In this document: positions 16,980-26,440 of the stretch, in pieces | Layout of the letters: every line of letters begins with the position of its first letter | How positions within the stretch are numbered: the first letter of the stretch is position 1 | From: an uncultured Lachnospiraceae bacterium | Lineage (GTDB): Bacteria > Bacillota > Clostridia > Lachnospirales > Lachnospiraceae | Length of the DNA: 64,000 nucleotides | Reading direction: 5' to 3' | NCBI GenBank assembly: GCA_934330725.1 | Contig: CAKRGM010000008.1 | Location: 1 to 64,000 of the forward strand | Notes under the pieces: generated by a model | Seen by the model: only the letters and a program-made list of their open reading frames with translations | Told to the model about the DNA's origin: nothing | Database searches by the model: none | Translations under genes and position numbers: made by a program

Positions 16980-18200
16980 TTACATTCTCTTAATTCTTTC
17001 AATAGCTTCAAGTGTATTTTCATAAGAACCGAATGCTGTCAGTCTGAAATAGCCCTCACCACTTGGTCCAAATCCTGAACCAGGTGTACCGATTACATTT
17101 GCTTTTTCAAGTAATGCATCAAAGAATTCCCATGATGTCATATTATCAGGTGTCTTTAACCAGATATAAGGTGCATTAACACCACCTGATACAGTATAAC
17201 CTGCTTCTTTTAAGCTTGTAAGGATTGCACTTGCATTTCTCATGTAGTAAGCAATCTGCTCACCTGTCTGCTTCTGACCAGCTTCTGAATAAACAGCTTC
17301 ACCGGCTCTCTGTATAATATAAGGAGCACCATTGAACTTAGTTCCATGACGTCTTGCCCAAAGGCTGTGAAGTGTTACACCATCACTCTTTAAATCCTTA
17401 GGAATAACTGTAAATCCAAGTCTTGTTCCTGTAAAGCCTGCGTTCTTTGAGAAGCTTCTGAGTTCGATTGCACATGTTCTTGCACCTTCACATTCATATA
17501 TTGAATGAGGTACATTATCTTCACTTATATATGCTTCATATGCTGCATCATAAATAATAACGGCACCAACCTTGTTAGCATAATCAACCCAGTTCTGAAG
17601 CTCATCCTTTGTAATTGTTGAACCTGTTGGATTGTTAGGGAAACATAAATAAATAATATCAGGTGTTTCCTTTGGAAGTTCCGGTGCAAAATTTGTTGCT
17701 GCAGTACATGGCATATAAATTACATTACTCCATTTCTGCTGATCCTTTAAATACTCTCCTGTTCTTCCTGCCATGGCATTTGTATCAACATAAACAGGAT
17801 ATACAGGATCACAGACAGCAATTCTGTTATCTATTGAAAAGATATCTCCAATATTACCTGAATCTGACTTTGCTCCATCACTTACAAATATTTCATCAGC
17901 GTTGATATCACATCCACGTCTTTTATAATCAAAATCTGCAATCTTAGTCCTTAAAAATTCATATCCAAGATCAGGGGCATATCCTCTGAATGTCTCTGCT
18001 TTACTCATTTCATCTACAGAATTATGAAGAGCATCTATAACTGCAGGTGCTAATGGCAATGTAACATCACCAATTCCAAGGCTTATAACTCCATCAGCCT
18101 TATCAGGATTAGCTTCCTTATATGCTTTTACTTTCTGCGCTATTGTTGAAAACAAGTAACTTCCCGGTAATTTAAGATAATTATCATTAATTTTAAACAT
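16980..18200 (-). CDS. dapL: LL-diaminopimelate aminotransferase
   Basis: PLP enzyme that converts tetrahydrodipicolinate directly to LL-diaminopimelate, feeding meso-DAP and lysine synthesis. The N-terminus (INDNYLKLPGSYLFSTIAQK) and the ISLGIGDVTLPLAP block are characteristic of DapL. CFPNNPTGS and YDAAYEAYI are class I/II aminotransferase motifs, and the PLP lysine lies in SFSKNAGFTGTRLG. The length of 406 is normal. It is monocistronic with its own promoter and terminator. The next enzyme-neighbour of the pathway in this window, dapB, lies 46 kb away. Confidence 0.95.
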   Translation of the reverse strand: MFKINDNYLKLPGSYLFSTIAQKVKAYKEANPDKADGVISLGIGDVTLPLAPAVIDALHNSVDEMSKAETFRGYAPDLGYEFLRTKIADFDYKRRGCDINADEIFVSDGAKSDSGNIGDIFSIDNRIAVCDPVYPVYVDTNAMAGRTGEYLKDQQKWSNVIYMPCTAATNFAPELPKETPDIIYLCFPNNPTGSTITKDELQNWVDYANKVGAVIIYDAAYEAYISEDNVPHSIYECEGARTCAIELRSFSKNAGFTGTRLGFTVIPKDLKSDGVTLHSLWARRHGTKFNGAPYIIQRAGEAVYSEAGQKQTGEQIAYYMRNASAILTSLKEAGYTVSGGVNAPYIWLKTPDNMTSWEFFDALLEKANVIGTPGSGFGPSGEGYFRLTAFGSYENTLEAIERIKRM

Positions 18201-18232
18201 TTCATACCTCCATACTTAGATTAATATGTGAT

Positions 18233-18261
18233 ATTATACACCATATGAAACTATACAACAA
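18233..18261 (-). promoter_or_regulatory. dapL promoter
   Basis: On the minus strand TTGTTG (18256-18261) and TATAAT (18233-18238) are 17 bases apart, 33 bases before the dapL ATG, which has GGAGG upstream. Confidence 0.6.
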
Positions 18262-18319
18262 CTAAAAAATATTGATATTTTTTATCATATATCTGATGTA
18301 CTCACTTCTGCTGCCTGTG

Positions 18320-18841
18320 TCATGTTCCGATATAGAACCTTTTTAAATTTTCATATTCGATATTAATTGCCTGAACGATGTCATTATCACCATTTGCATT
18401 ATCAGGATGAAATATTTTTAAAAGCTCTTTGTATCTTCTTTTTAGTGAAGCCGTATCGCATACACCCTTAAAAAATATTTTTACACTCATTCCTGCATAA
18501 GTTCCTACATTTGCTTCACGTCTAACTTTATCCTTGTAAACATCCCTTTCCCTGTTAAAACGTTCCCTTTCCAATGCCAGGCGTTTTGTCTCGCTTTCAA
18601 GCAGCTGCCATTTCTGATCAAAAAGATTTTTCTGGATTTCAAGCTGCCTTTGAAGAAGAATATTCTTATTACGCTGCTTATTAAGCAGTTCCTTCTGAAC
18701 TCTTATCAGTTCTCTTTCTTCTTCTATATCTTTTTTCAATTCTTCTAATCGTATATTTTCTTTAAATAACCATTTTTTAATATTATCAAGTTCATCACCG
18801 GTCTGCAATTTACTAATCAGGTCATTTGTGCGTTCACTCAT
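18320..18841 (-). CDS. Coiled-coil protein with C-terminal J-like domain
   Basis: The first 115 residues are an almost continuous coiled coil rich in Glu, Arg, Lys and Leu. The C-terminal 50 residues look like a DnaJ J-domain: CDTASLKRRYKELLKIFHPDNANGD contains the HPD tripeptide after a basic helix II. A J-domain would stimulate an Hsp70 (DnaK), so this may tether DnaK to a partner bound by the coiled coil. It lies 30 bases after the large membrane protein gene and is last in its unit. AGGGTG lies five bases before the ATG. The J-like call is good; the partner is unknown. Confidence 0.75.
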   Translation of the reverse strand: MSERTNDLISKLQTGDELDNIKKWLFKENIRLEELKKDIEEERELIRVQKELLNKQRNKNILLQRQLEIQKNLFDQKWQLLESETKRLALERERFNRERDVYKDKVRREANVGTYAGMSVKIFFKGVCDTASLKRRYKELLKIFHPDNANGDNDIVQAINIEYENLKRFYIGT

Positions 18842-18871
18842 ATAAACACCCTGCCCTTATTTATCAATACC

Positions 18872-20536
18872 TTATTTGTCAATATCAATCTTTGTTACAT
18901 TGTAGACATCCTGTCCATCCTCGTACTCAATCGTAACATTGCTTCCCTGCTCACATTTTATCACACTAATATTATTTTTAACTGTAACATCAAATATCTT
19001 ATCTGATCCGTCCAGCAAAATATAATAATGTGAATTACCATCTATTACAGCCTCCGTAATCTTAGAAACTGTACCTTTTATACTATTAGTTTTTATCTCC
19101 TGCTGCTTTGTTATTCCATTATCCGCAAGAAGCTTCCTGTAATTCTTTTCACAGTCACTTACAGAGTCGCCAATTGCAACAGTCTGGTACTTTTCGATAT
19201 TTAACATCGCATAACATTTTACAAGTCCGGCACTGTCCTTTAGCGCCATAAAATATGTCGGCTCACCTGCAACGTTTATAAGCAGCGGAAATGTTGCTTT
19301 ATACCCGAGATTTTGTACCTTTCCTTCCGCTGACGACATCGCTGAATTTTCTTCTGCACCCGAAACTACATAGTATCTGGTTTCCATGGTTCTCTGGTTC
19401 ATAAGAACAAATCCAACATTTGACTTATCCTGTCCTACTGATGTAATACCTGTATAAACCCATACATCATCATCAAGAGCAATATAATTATATCCGTCTG
19501 TCGTCTTAAGGCAGTCCTTCTGTCCAAATACGCTGTTAATATATCCATGTTTTAATGAACCATAGTAATCATAAAGCTGCACCAGCATATCCGCTGAATA
19601 AACCCTGTCCACCCACTCAGGTACGTCTTTAATATCATAATCCTGAAGTTCACCGGTTATTGCATTACATATAACTACTCTTCCTACCGTAGTACCGCCA
19701 AAAAGCCCTATATTATATTTTTTAACGGGACATATCCAGTATGGGGTTCCATTTTCATCAATTTCAAAATTAATATCATCAAATATATATGTTGGATATG
19801 CAAATCTTAGATGTCTGTAAATATTTCTTCCAAAATGATCACTGTTAGAATATTTTATTCCCTCCGAAAGTCTTACACATTCTGCTTCCTGTGTCGTCAT
19901 ATCAATTCTTATATATGCAGGAATCCCTGATGAATTATTATTAAACCACTTTATAATATCTCCATACTCCAACGGTGCCACCCTTACAGGTTTATTTTTA
20001 TAATTTATCTGAGTATACATATCATTACTTACTTCATACTGTGAAACCATATCAACCATTGTTCCCATAACACGGTTTCCAATTGTTTTTGATGACTCAC
20101 TGTCAAGTATGGGAATCTGATCATAAGAAACTTCCTTTATATCATCTGTAAAGCTTCTTTCCTCAATGTTAAGGAGCTTCTGATATTTTGATGCATTTAC
20201 TATTTTAGAAGATAAAATACTTCCTATAACAAAAATAACCACAAGAAGTATTGTGACTCCCGCAAGAATTTTAAAAATGATCCCAGCTGCTTTGCTTTTA
20301 AAATCGGCTCTTATATGCTTTATACTTTTTCCCTTTACATCTGTATAATATGTATCTGCCTTTCCATTTATAAGAAAATATATCACAGTAATCAGTATCA
20401 TCATAAATAATATAAATTTCCAGAATCCCGGAGAATGTATATTAATAGCAGGGAGCGCAATATAATAATAAGCTGCTGCTATCAGTATTACTGCCAGTGC
20501 TCCTGTTGCAATAAGAATTTTTCTGGTTTTTTTCAT
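18872..20536 (-). CDS. Unknown membrane protein with large extracytoplasmic domain
   Basis: I do not recognise this 554-residue protein. Hydrophobic segments lie near residues 5-28, 35-55 and 85-110. The remaining roughly 440 residues are soluble and probably outside the cell, with many Tyr, Asp and aromatic motifs such as FGRNIYRHLRFAYPTYIFDD, YWICPVKKYNIG, LFGGTTVGRVVICNAITGE and YVVSGAEENSAMSSAEG. The last 60 residues look like a small beta domain (VKNNISVIKCEQGSNVTIEY). The start is uncertain: ATG at 20536 or a GTG four codons earlier. It lies between coaX and the J-domain gene on the same strand. Confidence 0.6.
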   Translation of the reverse strand: MKKTRKILIATGALAVILIAAAYYYIALPAINIHSPGFWKFILFMMILITVIYFLINGKADTYYTDVKGKSIKHIRADFKSKAAGIIFKILAGVTILLVVIFVIGSILSSKIVNASKYQKLLNIEERSFTDDIKEVSYDQIPILDSESSKTIGNRVMGTMVDMVSQYEVSNDMYTQINYKNKPVRVAPLEYGDIIKWFNNNSSGIPAYIRIDMTTQEAECVRLSEGIKYSNSDHFGRNIYRHLRFAYPTYIFDDINFEIDENGTPYWICPVKKYNIGLFGGTTVGRVVICNAITGELQDYDIKDVPEWVDRVYSADMLVQLYDYYGSLKHGYINSVFGQKDCLKTTDGYNYIALDDDVWVYTGITSVGQDKSNVGFVLMNQRTMETRYYVVSGAEENSAMSSAEGKVQNLGYKATFPLLINVAGEPTYFMALKDSAGLVKCYAMLNIEKYQTVAIGDSVSDCEKNYRKLLADNGITKQQEIKTNSIKGTVSKITEAVIDGNSHYYILLDGSDKIFDVTVKNNISVIKCEQGSNVTIEYEDGQDVYNVTKIDIDK

Positions 20537-20576
20537 TCTTTCTACCACACCTTTCTAAATGTAATGGTCTGACCTG

Positions 20577-20636
20577 CAGGTGATTGTAAAACTTTATAAC
20601 TATGAGATACAACCTTGCAGGATTAACAAATATTTA
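20577..20636 (+). repeat. Dispersed intergenic repeat, copy 2 (single arm)
   Basis: CAGGTGATTGTAAAAC followed by a TACAACCTTGCAGGATTAAC stretch aligns with the arms of the 51071-51285 element. It fills the gap between the membrane protein gene and coaX and includes the coaX stop codon. Confidence 0.45.
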
Positions 20637-21410
20637 CTCTACATTTTTATCATATATTATCTTAAGTCCTTTAAGCAGAAGCCCATTATCAAGTATTATT
20701 TTATGTGAACAATGTGGAATAACTGTCCCTGCCATTCCTCCTGTAGCAACTATATTATATTCGCTTACATCTTTTTTCATTTCGGCAGCAAAACGCTCAA
20801 TCAGGCCATCTATACATGAAGCTGTTCCATATACAAGTCCACTGTTCATACAGTCTATTGTATTTTTACCTATTACACTCTTAGGTGCTTCCATGCTGAC
20901 CCTTGGAAGCTGCGCTGTCTTTGAAACAAGTGAATTCATCGAAGTATTAAGTCCCGGTAAAATAACGCCTCCTATATAATTAGATTTTTCATCAATTGCT
21001 GTAATTGTTGTTGCTGTACCCATATCAATTATGATAGCAGGCGCTCCATAATTATTAATAACAGCAACTGCAGCAACTATCAGATCACCGCCTATCTGCC
21101 TTGGTTCATCCATTAAAAGATTTATTCCGTTTTTAACTCCCGGTCCTACTACAAGTGGCACTATACCTGTTGTTTTTTCCACTGCTGATTTTATAACATT
21201 AAGAAGCTGTGGAACTACCGATGAAATAATCGCGCCCTTTATATCATTACTATTAATTCCATATATTTCAAAAACCGTTTTAAAACCTATTGCATATTCC
21301 AGATCGGTTTTTAACAGATCTGTCGAAAGTCTTTCTTCAAACAATACTCCCTTATCATCAATGCAGCCTATTTCTATATTGGTGTTTCCCATATCAATTG
21401 CAAGTATCAT
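20634..21410 (-). CDS. coaX: Type III pantothenate kinase
   Basis: First enzyme of coenzyme A synthesis, in the ASKHA fold and typically needing a monovalent cation. Motifs: ILAIDMGNTNIEIG (phosphate 1) at the N-terminus, VVGPGVKNGI, GGDLIVAAVA, the catalytic DMGTATTITAI (phosphate 2) and GGVILPGLNTS. The length of 258 is usual. I place the start at 21410 because CoaX proteins begin right at the MILAIDxGNT strand; an ATG 12 codons earlier (21446) is possible. It follows the AlkD-like gene by about 57 bases. Confidence 0.92.
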   Translation of the reverse strand: MILAIDMGNTNIEIGCIDDKGVLFEERLSTDLLKTDLEYAIGFKTVFEIYGINSNDIKGAIISSVVPQLLNVIKSAVEKTTGIVPLVVGPGVKNGINLLMDEPRQIGGDLIVAAVAVINNYGAPAIIIDMGTATTITAIDEKSNYIGGVILPGLNTSMNSLVSKTAQLPRVSMEAPKSVIGKNTIDCMNSGLVYGTASCIDGLIERFAAEMKKDVSEYNIVATGGMAGTVIPHCSHKIILDNGLLLKGLKIIYDKNVE

Positions 21411-21466
21411 TCCCCTGCTGTTTTTCCTTTTATTTATTTTTTCCATCTGAATTATTATAACCCCTT

Positions 21467-22264
21467 TTACTTTATTTTAAAATTTCGTATATAACGTTTA
21501 ACGTTTTCATCCGGTATCCTTGATTCACAGATTTTCTGTATAGCTTTATTTAAAGTGATTTTATCCATGTTATTGCTTTTTATAAATTCAAATGTATCAT
21601 ATGGATATACTGTAAAACATTCAGCTATAAGCCATGCAGCCGCCATAGATGCATAATATCCCTGATTAAATTCACGATTGCATATCTTTAATATCCTGTC
21701 AATATACATTCCCTTTTCGGTACTATGTGTCTTAATATCTGTCATTTCAACAATTCTTTTTCTGGAAATCTTCTTTCCTGTCTTATCAACCTTAATAAAA
21801 TAATCAAGCAATATTATCAGACCTACCCTGACTTCAAATTCTTTATCAGAATAAAGATACCTCTGTATATGATCAAATATTTCCTGTCTGTATTGTTCTG
21901 TAATTGTAAATGATACACAAAAACTGTCACAGACTGACCAGTTATCCACAAGCGGAACAAACTTATCAAGTCTTTCCTCTGCTTTTATTATATTTTTTTC
22001 TTTTGACGTTCCAAAACCGGTAAGCATTCCTCTTAACATTACTTCTTCAAAGTATTTATCAGATGAAGCTTTATCGTCAAGAATCTCCTCCCAGTTTTCA
22101 TATCCTGTATTATATTTACCATTCACTATATCTTTTGCGAATTTTCTTAAAACCGGAAGTCTTACTCCGACTAACGGCATTCCTCCTGTAACAAGCTTCT
22201 GTGAAAATTCTCTGTACTTTTCCTCAGATAGTTCTGCAAGCTTGTTTTGTATTGTTTTATTCAT
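21467..22264 (-). CDS. AlkD-like DNA alkylation repair protein
   Basis: HEAT-like-repeat protein of the DNA alkylation repair family, which includes AlkC/AlkD base-excision glycosylases. Family signs are the N-terminal MPLVGVRLPVLRKFAKDI block and VDNWSVCDSFC, which resembles the NWDLVDxxxx motif around the catalytic aspartate of AlkD. Later come the repeated helices with EFEVRVGLIILLDYF and the C-terminal YPYDTFEFIKS. At 265 residues it is slightly longer than typical AlkD. Members in clostridia are often uncharacterised, so activity on alkylated bases is inferred from family only. The start follows AAAGGTGG. Confidence 0.83.
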   Translation of the reverse strand: MNKTIQNKLAELSEEKYREFSQKLVTGGMPLVGVRLPVLRKFAKDIVNGKYNTGYENWEEILDDKASSDKYFEEVMLRGMLTGFGTSKEKNIIKAEERLDKFVPLVDNWSVCDSFCVSFTITEQYRQEIFDHIQRYLYSDKEFEVRVGLIILLDYFIKVDKTGKKISRKRIVEMTDIKTHSTEKGMYIDRILKICNREFNQGYYASMAAAWLIAECFTVYPYDTFEFIKSNNMDKITLNKAIQKICESRIPDENVKRYIRNFKIK

Positions 22265-22360
22265 ATTTTCTTTACTGCCACCTTTTAACAATCTGCATAA
22301 ATAATATGCTCTTATACGTTTCTAAATCTGTTTCTGTCTTTAATTCTGTTCCTAAATCTG

Positions 22361-23122
22361 TCATTTTCTTTTAAGTCTAAAATTTCCCGACATAAAGTCT
22401 TTCATTATTCCAAATGCTTCTCTTATCATATAATTAATAAACAGCTGCTTATCACTGTCTGCCGCAATTCCATATACATTAGTAAGTCCCTGTGCCTTCG
22501 CCAGCTTTGTTGCCCTTAATACATGGAAATTATTTGTAACTACAACAGTTTTCGCAGATTTGTCATCTATAAATCTGACACTGCATACCATATTCTGTAA
22601 TGTACTTTCTGACTTGTCTTCTTTTATAATTCTCTTACTGCTTATACCGTGTTCAACAAGATACTGCTTCATGGCAAGTGCCTCGGTGATATCTTCTCCT
22701 CTGCCCTGCCCTCCTGATACAATTATTATAATATCACTATTATCCCTGCAGTATTTTAATGCCCTGTCAAGCCGCTTTACAAGTGAGCCTGTAAGCTTAA
22801 GACCTCTTATCTGGCATCCAGGTATTATCATATATCTGCATCCGGATTGTTCCGGAAGTCTCATGGCTTTTATTATAAACAGCTCTATCGTTGCTAATAT
22901 TATAATACTGATTATAAACATTATCCTGAAAAATGCAATAACAGCAGGTAATATTGTAATTAGTTTAGCATATAAAAGCACATCAATCAAACAAAGTATA
23001 CTAAAACCAATTCCTGAGATTTTCCAGAATACAAGAAATGTTGATTTTTTTCCGGCATAATTTGCACAATCAATGTAATACTTAATACAGAATATTGCCA
23101 GAATAAGCCAAATAATAACCAT
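22361..23122 (-). CDS. YdcF/SanA-like DUF218 membrane protein
   Basis: N-terminal third holds three to four transmembrane helices (residues about 1-95), followed by a DUF218 domain. Conserved points are MIIPGCQIRG, IIIVSGGQGRGEDITEALAMKQYL, KSESTLQNMVCSVRF and VVTNNFHVLRA, which line the likely active site of the YdcF family. Related proteins have been linked to envelope or peptidoglycan-lipid metabolism, but the reaction is unresolved. The length is 253 residues. It is preceded by AAGGAG and the carB terminator, so it begins the unit that leads through alkD-like and coaX. Confidence 0.82.
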   Translation of the reverse strand: MVIIWLILAIFCIKYYIDCANYAGKKSTFLVFWKISGIGFSILCLIDVLLYAKLITILPAVIAFFRIMFIISIIILATIELFIIKAMRLPEQSGCRYMIIPGCQIRGLKLTGSLVKRLDRALKYCRDNSDIIIIVSGGQGRGEDITEALAMKQYLVEHGISSKRIIKEDKSESTLQNMVCSVRFIDDKSAKTVVVTNNFHVLRATKLAKAQGLTNVYGIAADSDKQLFINYMIREAFGIMKDFMSGNFRLKRK

Positions 23123-23141
23123 TTAACGCTCCTTAAATTTA

Positions 23142-23193
23142 AAACCGCCATTAAGGTATTCTTATTTTAAACTTAATTCCTTAATGGCGGTTT
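23142..23193 (-). terminator. carAB terminator
   Basis: A 15-bp perfect stem (AAACCGCCATTAAGG at 23142-23156 with 23179-23193) is followed on the minus strand by TTTTAAATTT. It separates carB from the ydcF-like gene. Confidence 0.8.
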
Positions 23194-23217
23194 CTATGAC
23201 TTTATCTTATTTTTGTT

Positions 23218-26200
23218 TTACTTTTCTGATCTTGAATCAATTTTTGCAATATCTACAATACTCAATTCTTTATTATTAAATGCATGCTCAAGGCTTGAGA
23301 TAAGTGCATGAGCTGTATCAAGACTTGTAAGGCAGTGTACGCCTGTTTCAATTGCATATCTTCTTATAAGGAATCCGTCCTTTGCTCTTTCGATACCATT
23401 TTCAGGTGTATCTATTACAAGATCAATCTTATGTGAAAGTATTAAATCAAGAAGTGTCGGAGCTTCCTGTCCAATCTTATTTACCTGTATTGCATTTACA
23501 CCATTCTCTTTTAATACCTTTGCTGTTCCTCTTGATGCATAAATCTTATATCCTAATGCTTCAAATCTCTGGGCAATATCAACACCATCCTGCTTATCAG
23601 CATCACAGAGTGTCATAATGATCTGCTTATGTTTTGGAAGATTAATTCCTGCACCGATAAATGCTTTATAAAGTGCTTCATCAAAGCTCTTTGATATACC
23701 AAGGCACTCACCTGTTGACTTCATTTCAGGTCCAAGGCTTATATCTGCGCCCCTGATCTTTTCAAATGAGAATACAGGCATCTTGATTGCATAATAATCA
23801 GACTTCTTCTGAAGGCCAGGCTTATATCCTAAATCTGTAATCTTGGCTCCTGTAATTACCTTTGTTGCAAGACTTACAATCGGAATACCTGTAACCTTAC
23901 TGATATATGGAACTGTACGGCTTGAACGAGGGTTAACTTCAATTACATAAACCTGATCATTATAAACGATAAACTGAATATTGATAAGACCCTTTACATG
24001 CAGTGATCTTGCAAGTTTTTCAGTATAATCAACAATCATATCTGTAATTCTTTCAGATATTGACTTTGCAGGATATACTGAAATACTATCTCCTGAATGA
24101 ATACCTGCTCTTTCAATATGTTCCATGATACCCGGTATAAGAATATTCTCACCATCACATACAGCATCAACTTCTATTTCTTTACCCATAAGATACTTAT
24201 CAACAAGGATTGGATGATCCTGCTTGATTCTGTTAATAATGTTCATGAATTCTATAACATCTTCATCAGATACGGCAATCTGCATTCCCTGTCCACCAAG
24301 TACGTATGAAGGTCTTACAAGTACCGGATATCCAAGTCTGTTTGCAACTTTTAATGCTTCATCTACTGTAAATACTGTGTCACCCTTTGCTCTTGGGATT
24401 TCACACTTTTCAAGTATTTCATCAAATAATTCCCTGTCTTCTGCAGCATCTACATCTTCGGCGCTTGTTCCAAGAATTGGAACACCCATCTTCATTAACG
24501 CTTCAGTAAGCTTGATTGCTGTCTGACCACCGAACTGAACTACAGCTCCATCCGGTTTTTCAATATCAACAACATTCTGAACATCCTCTGCTGTAAGTGG
24601 CTCAAAATACAGCTTATCAGCAATATCAAAGTCAGTTGATACTGTTTCAGGGTTATTATTGATTATGATTGTTTCATAACCTGCCTTTTTAAATGACCAT
24701 GTACAGTGAACTGAACAAAAGTCAAATTCAATACCCTGACCGATTCTTATAGGGCCTGAACCTAATACAAGAACCTTCTTTTTGCCACTTGTTTCTATTG
24801 CTTCGTTTTCGCTGCCAAATACTGAATAGTAATAAGGAGTTGTTGCCTCAAACTCTGCCGCACATGTATCAACCATCTTAAATGCAGCATGGATACCATA
24901 TTCGTCTCTTAATTCCTTAATCTGCTTCTCTGTCTTTCCTGTAAGCTGTCCGATAACATTATCGGGGAACTCGATTCTCTTGGCTTCCTCTAATAATTCC
25001 TTTGTAAGAGGCTTATTCTTTAATGAATTCTCCATCTCAACGATAATCTGTAACTTATCTATAAACCAGCGGTCAATCTTTGTTATTTCATGAAGCTTTG
25101 CAGGAGCAATATGTCTTCTTAATGCTTCTGCTATCTTCCAGATTCTTCTGTCATCCACAATTGCAAGCTCTTCTAAAAGTTCATCATCTGTAAGAGCTGT
25201 AAAGTCATATGACATAAGGCTGTCAACATGCTGTTCAAGTGAACGTATTGCTTTCATAAGACCACCTTCAAAGTTATTTGCAATACTCATAACTTCACCA
25301 GTTGCCTTCATCTGTGTAGTAAGTGTTCTCTTTGCAGAAATAAATTTATCAAATGGGAGTCTTGGAATCTTAACAACACAGTAATCAAGAGCAGGTTCAA
25401 AACTTGCATATGTCTTACCTGTAATTGCGTTCTTGATTTCATCAAGTGTATATCCAAGTGCGATCTTTGCTGCAACCTTAGCTATAGGATAACCTGTAGC
25501 CTTTGATGCAAGAGCTGATGAACGGCTTACTCGAGGGTTAACCTCTATTACACAGTATTCAAAGCTGTCAGGATTTAATGCATACTGTACATTACATCCA
25601 CCTGTAATACCAAGTTCATCAATAATATTAAGTGCAGATGTTCTTAACATCTGATATTCCTTATCAGAAAGTGTCTGTGATGGAGCAACTACAATACTGT
25701 CTCCTGTATGAACACCAACCGGATCAATATTTTCCATATTACAAACTGTAATACAGTTACCATTGCTGTCACGCATTACTTCATATTCGATTTCTTTCCA
25801 ACCGGCAATGCAACGCTCAACTAAAACTTCACCAACACGGCTTAAACGAAGTCCATTTTCAAGAATTTCCCTTAATTCCTGTACATTATGTGCAATACCG
25901 CCGCCGCTTCCGCCTAATGTATAAGCAGGACGAAGTACAACCGGATAACCTATCTTTCTTGCAAATTCTTCACCAGCTTCAATATCTGTTACTACAAGTG
26001 ATGCTGCACAAGGTTCACCGATTTTTTCCATTGTTTCCTTGAACATAAGTCTGTCTTCGGCTTTTTTAATAGTAAGTGATGTAGTACCAATAAGCTTTAC
26101 ATTATGCTCTTCAAGGAATCCTGTTTCTGCTATTTCCATTGCCAGGTTAAGTCCTGCCTGTCCACCAAGTGTTGGAAGGATACTGTCCGGCTTTTCCTTT

Positions 26201-26436
26201 AAAATCACCTGCTTTAAAGCCTCAACTGTAAGAGGTTCAATATAAACCTGATCTGCAATATCCTTATCTGTCATGATTGTAGCAGGATTTGAATTAATAA
26301 GAACTACTTCAATGCCTTCCTCTTTAAGTGACCTGCAGGCCTGAGTACCTGCATAATCGAACTCTGCTGCCTGTCCAATAACAATTGGACCTGAACCGAT
26401 AACTAAAACCTTCTTAATATTTGCATTCTTTGGCAT
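23218..26436 (-). CDS. carB: Carbamoyl-phosphate synthase large subunit
   Basis: Synthesises carbamoyl phosphate from ammonia (passed from CarA), bicarbonate and two ATP, for pyrimidines and arginine. The expected order is present: a first ATP-grasp half beginning KKVLVIGSGPIVIGQAAEFD with RPAYTLGGSGGGIA, an oligomerisation region, a second ATP-grasp half starting KKVLVLGSGPIRIGQGIEFD with RPSYVLGGQGMQIA, and a C-terminal MGS-like allosteric domain (about the last 140 residues). Its 1,072 residues match the family. It begins four bases after carA and the pair is surely one transcript. Confidence 0.97.
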   Translation of the reverse strand: MPKNANIKKVLVIGSGPIVIGQAAEFDYAGTQACRSLKEEGIEVVLINSNPATIMTDKDIADQVYIEPLTVEALKQVILKEKPDSILPTLGGQAGLNLAMEIAETGFLEEHNVKLIGTTSLTIKKAEDRLMFKETMEKIGEPCAASLVVTDIEAGEEFARKIGYPVVLRPAYTLGGSGGGIAHNVQELREILENGLRLSRVGEVLVERCIAGWKEIEYEVMRDSNGNCITVCNMENIDPVGVHTGDSIVVAPSQTLSDKEYQMLRTSALNIIDELGITGGCNVQYALNPDSFEYCVIEVNPRVSRSSALASKATGYPIAKVAAKIALGYTLDEIKNAITGKTYASFEPALDYCVVKIPRLPFDKFISAKRTLTTQMKATGEVMSIANNFEGGLMKAIRSLEQHVDSLMSYDFTALTDDELLEELAIVDDRRIWKIAEALRRHIAPAKLHEITKIDRWFIDKLQIIVEMENSLKNKPLTKELLEEAKRIEFPDNVIGQLTGKTEKQIKELRDEYGIHAAFKMVDTCAAEFEATTPYYYSVFGSENEAIETSGKKKVLVLGSGPIRIGQGIEFDFCSVHCTWSFKKAGYETIIINNNPETVSTDFDIADKLYFEPLTAEDVQNVVDIEKPDGAVVQFGGQTAIKLTEALMKMGVPILGTSAEDVDAAEDRELFDEILEKCEIPRAKGDTVFTVDEALKVANRLGYPVLVRPSYVLGGQGMQIAVSDEDVIEFMNIINRIKQDHPILVDKYLMGKEIEVDAVCDGENILIPGIMEHIERAGIHSGDSISVYPAKSISERITDMIVDYTEKLARSLHVKGLINIQFIVYNDQVYVIEVNPRSSRTVPYISKVTGIPIVSLATKVITGAKITDLGYKPGLQKKSDYYAIKMPVFSFEKIRGADISLGPEMKSTGECLGISKSFDEALYKAFIGAGINLPKHKQIIMTLCDADKQDGVDIAQRFEALGYKIYASRGTAKVLKENGVNAIQVNKIGQEAPTLLDLILSHKIDLVIDTPENGIERAKDGFLIRRYAIETGVHCLTSLDTAHALISSLEHAFNNKELSIVDIAKIDSRSEK

Positions 26437-26440
26437 CTTA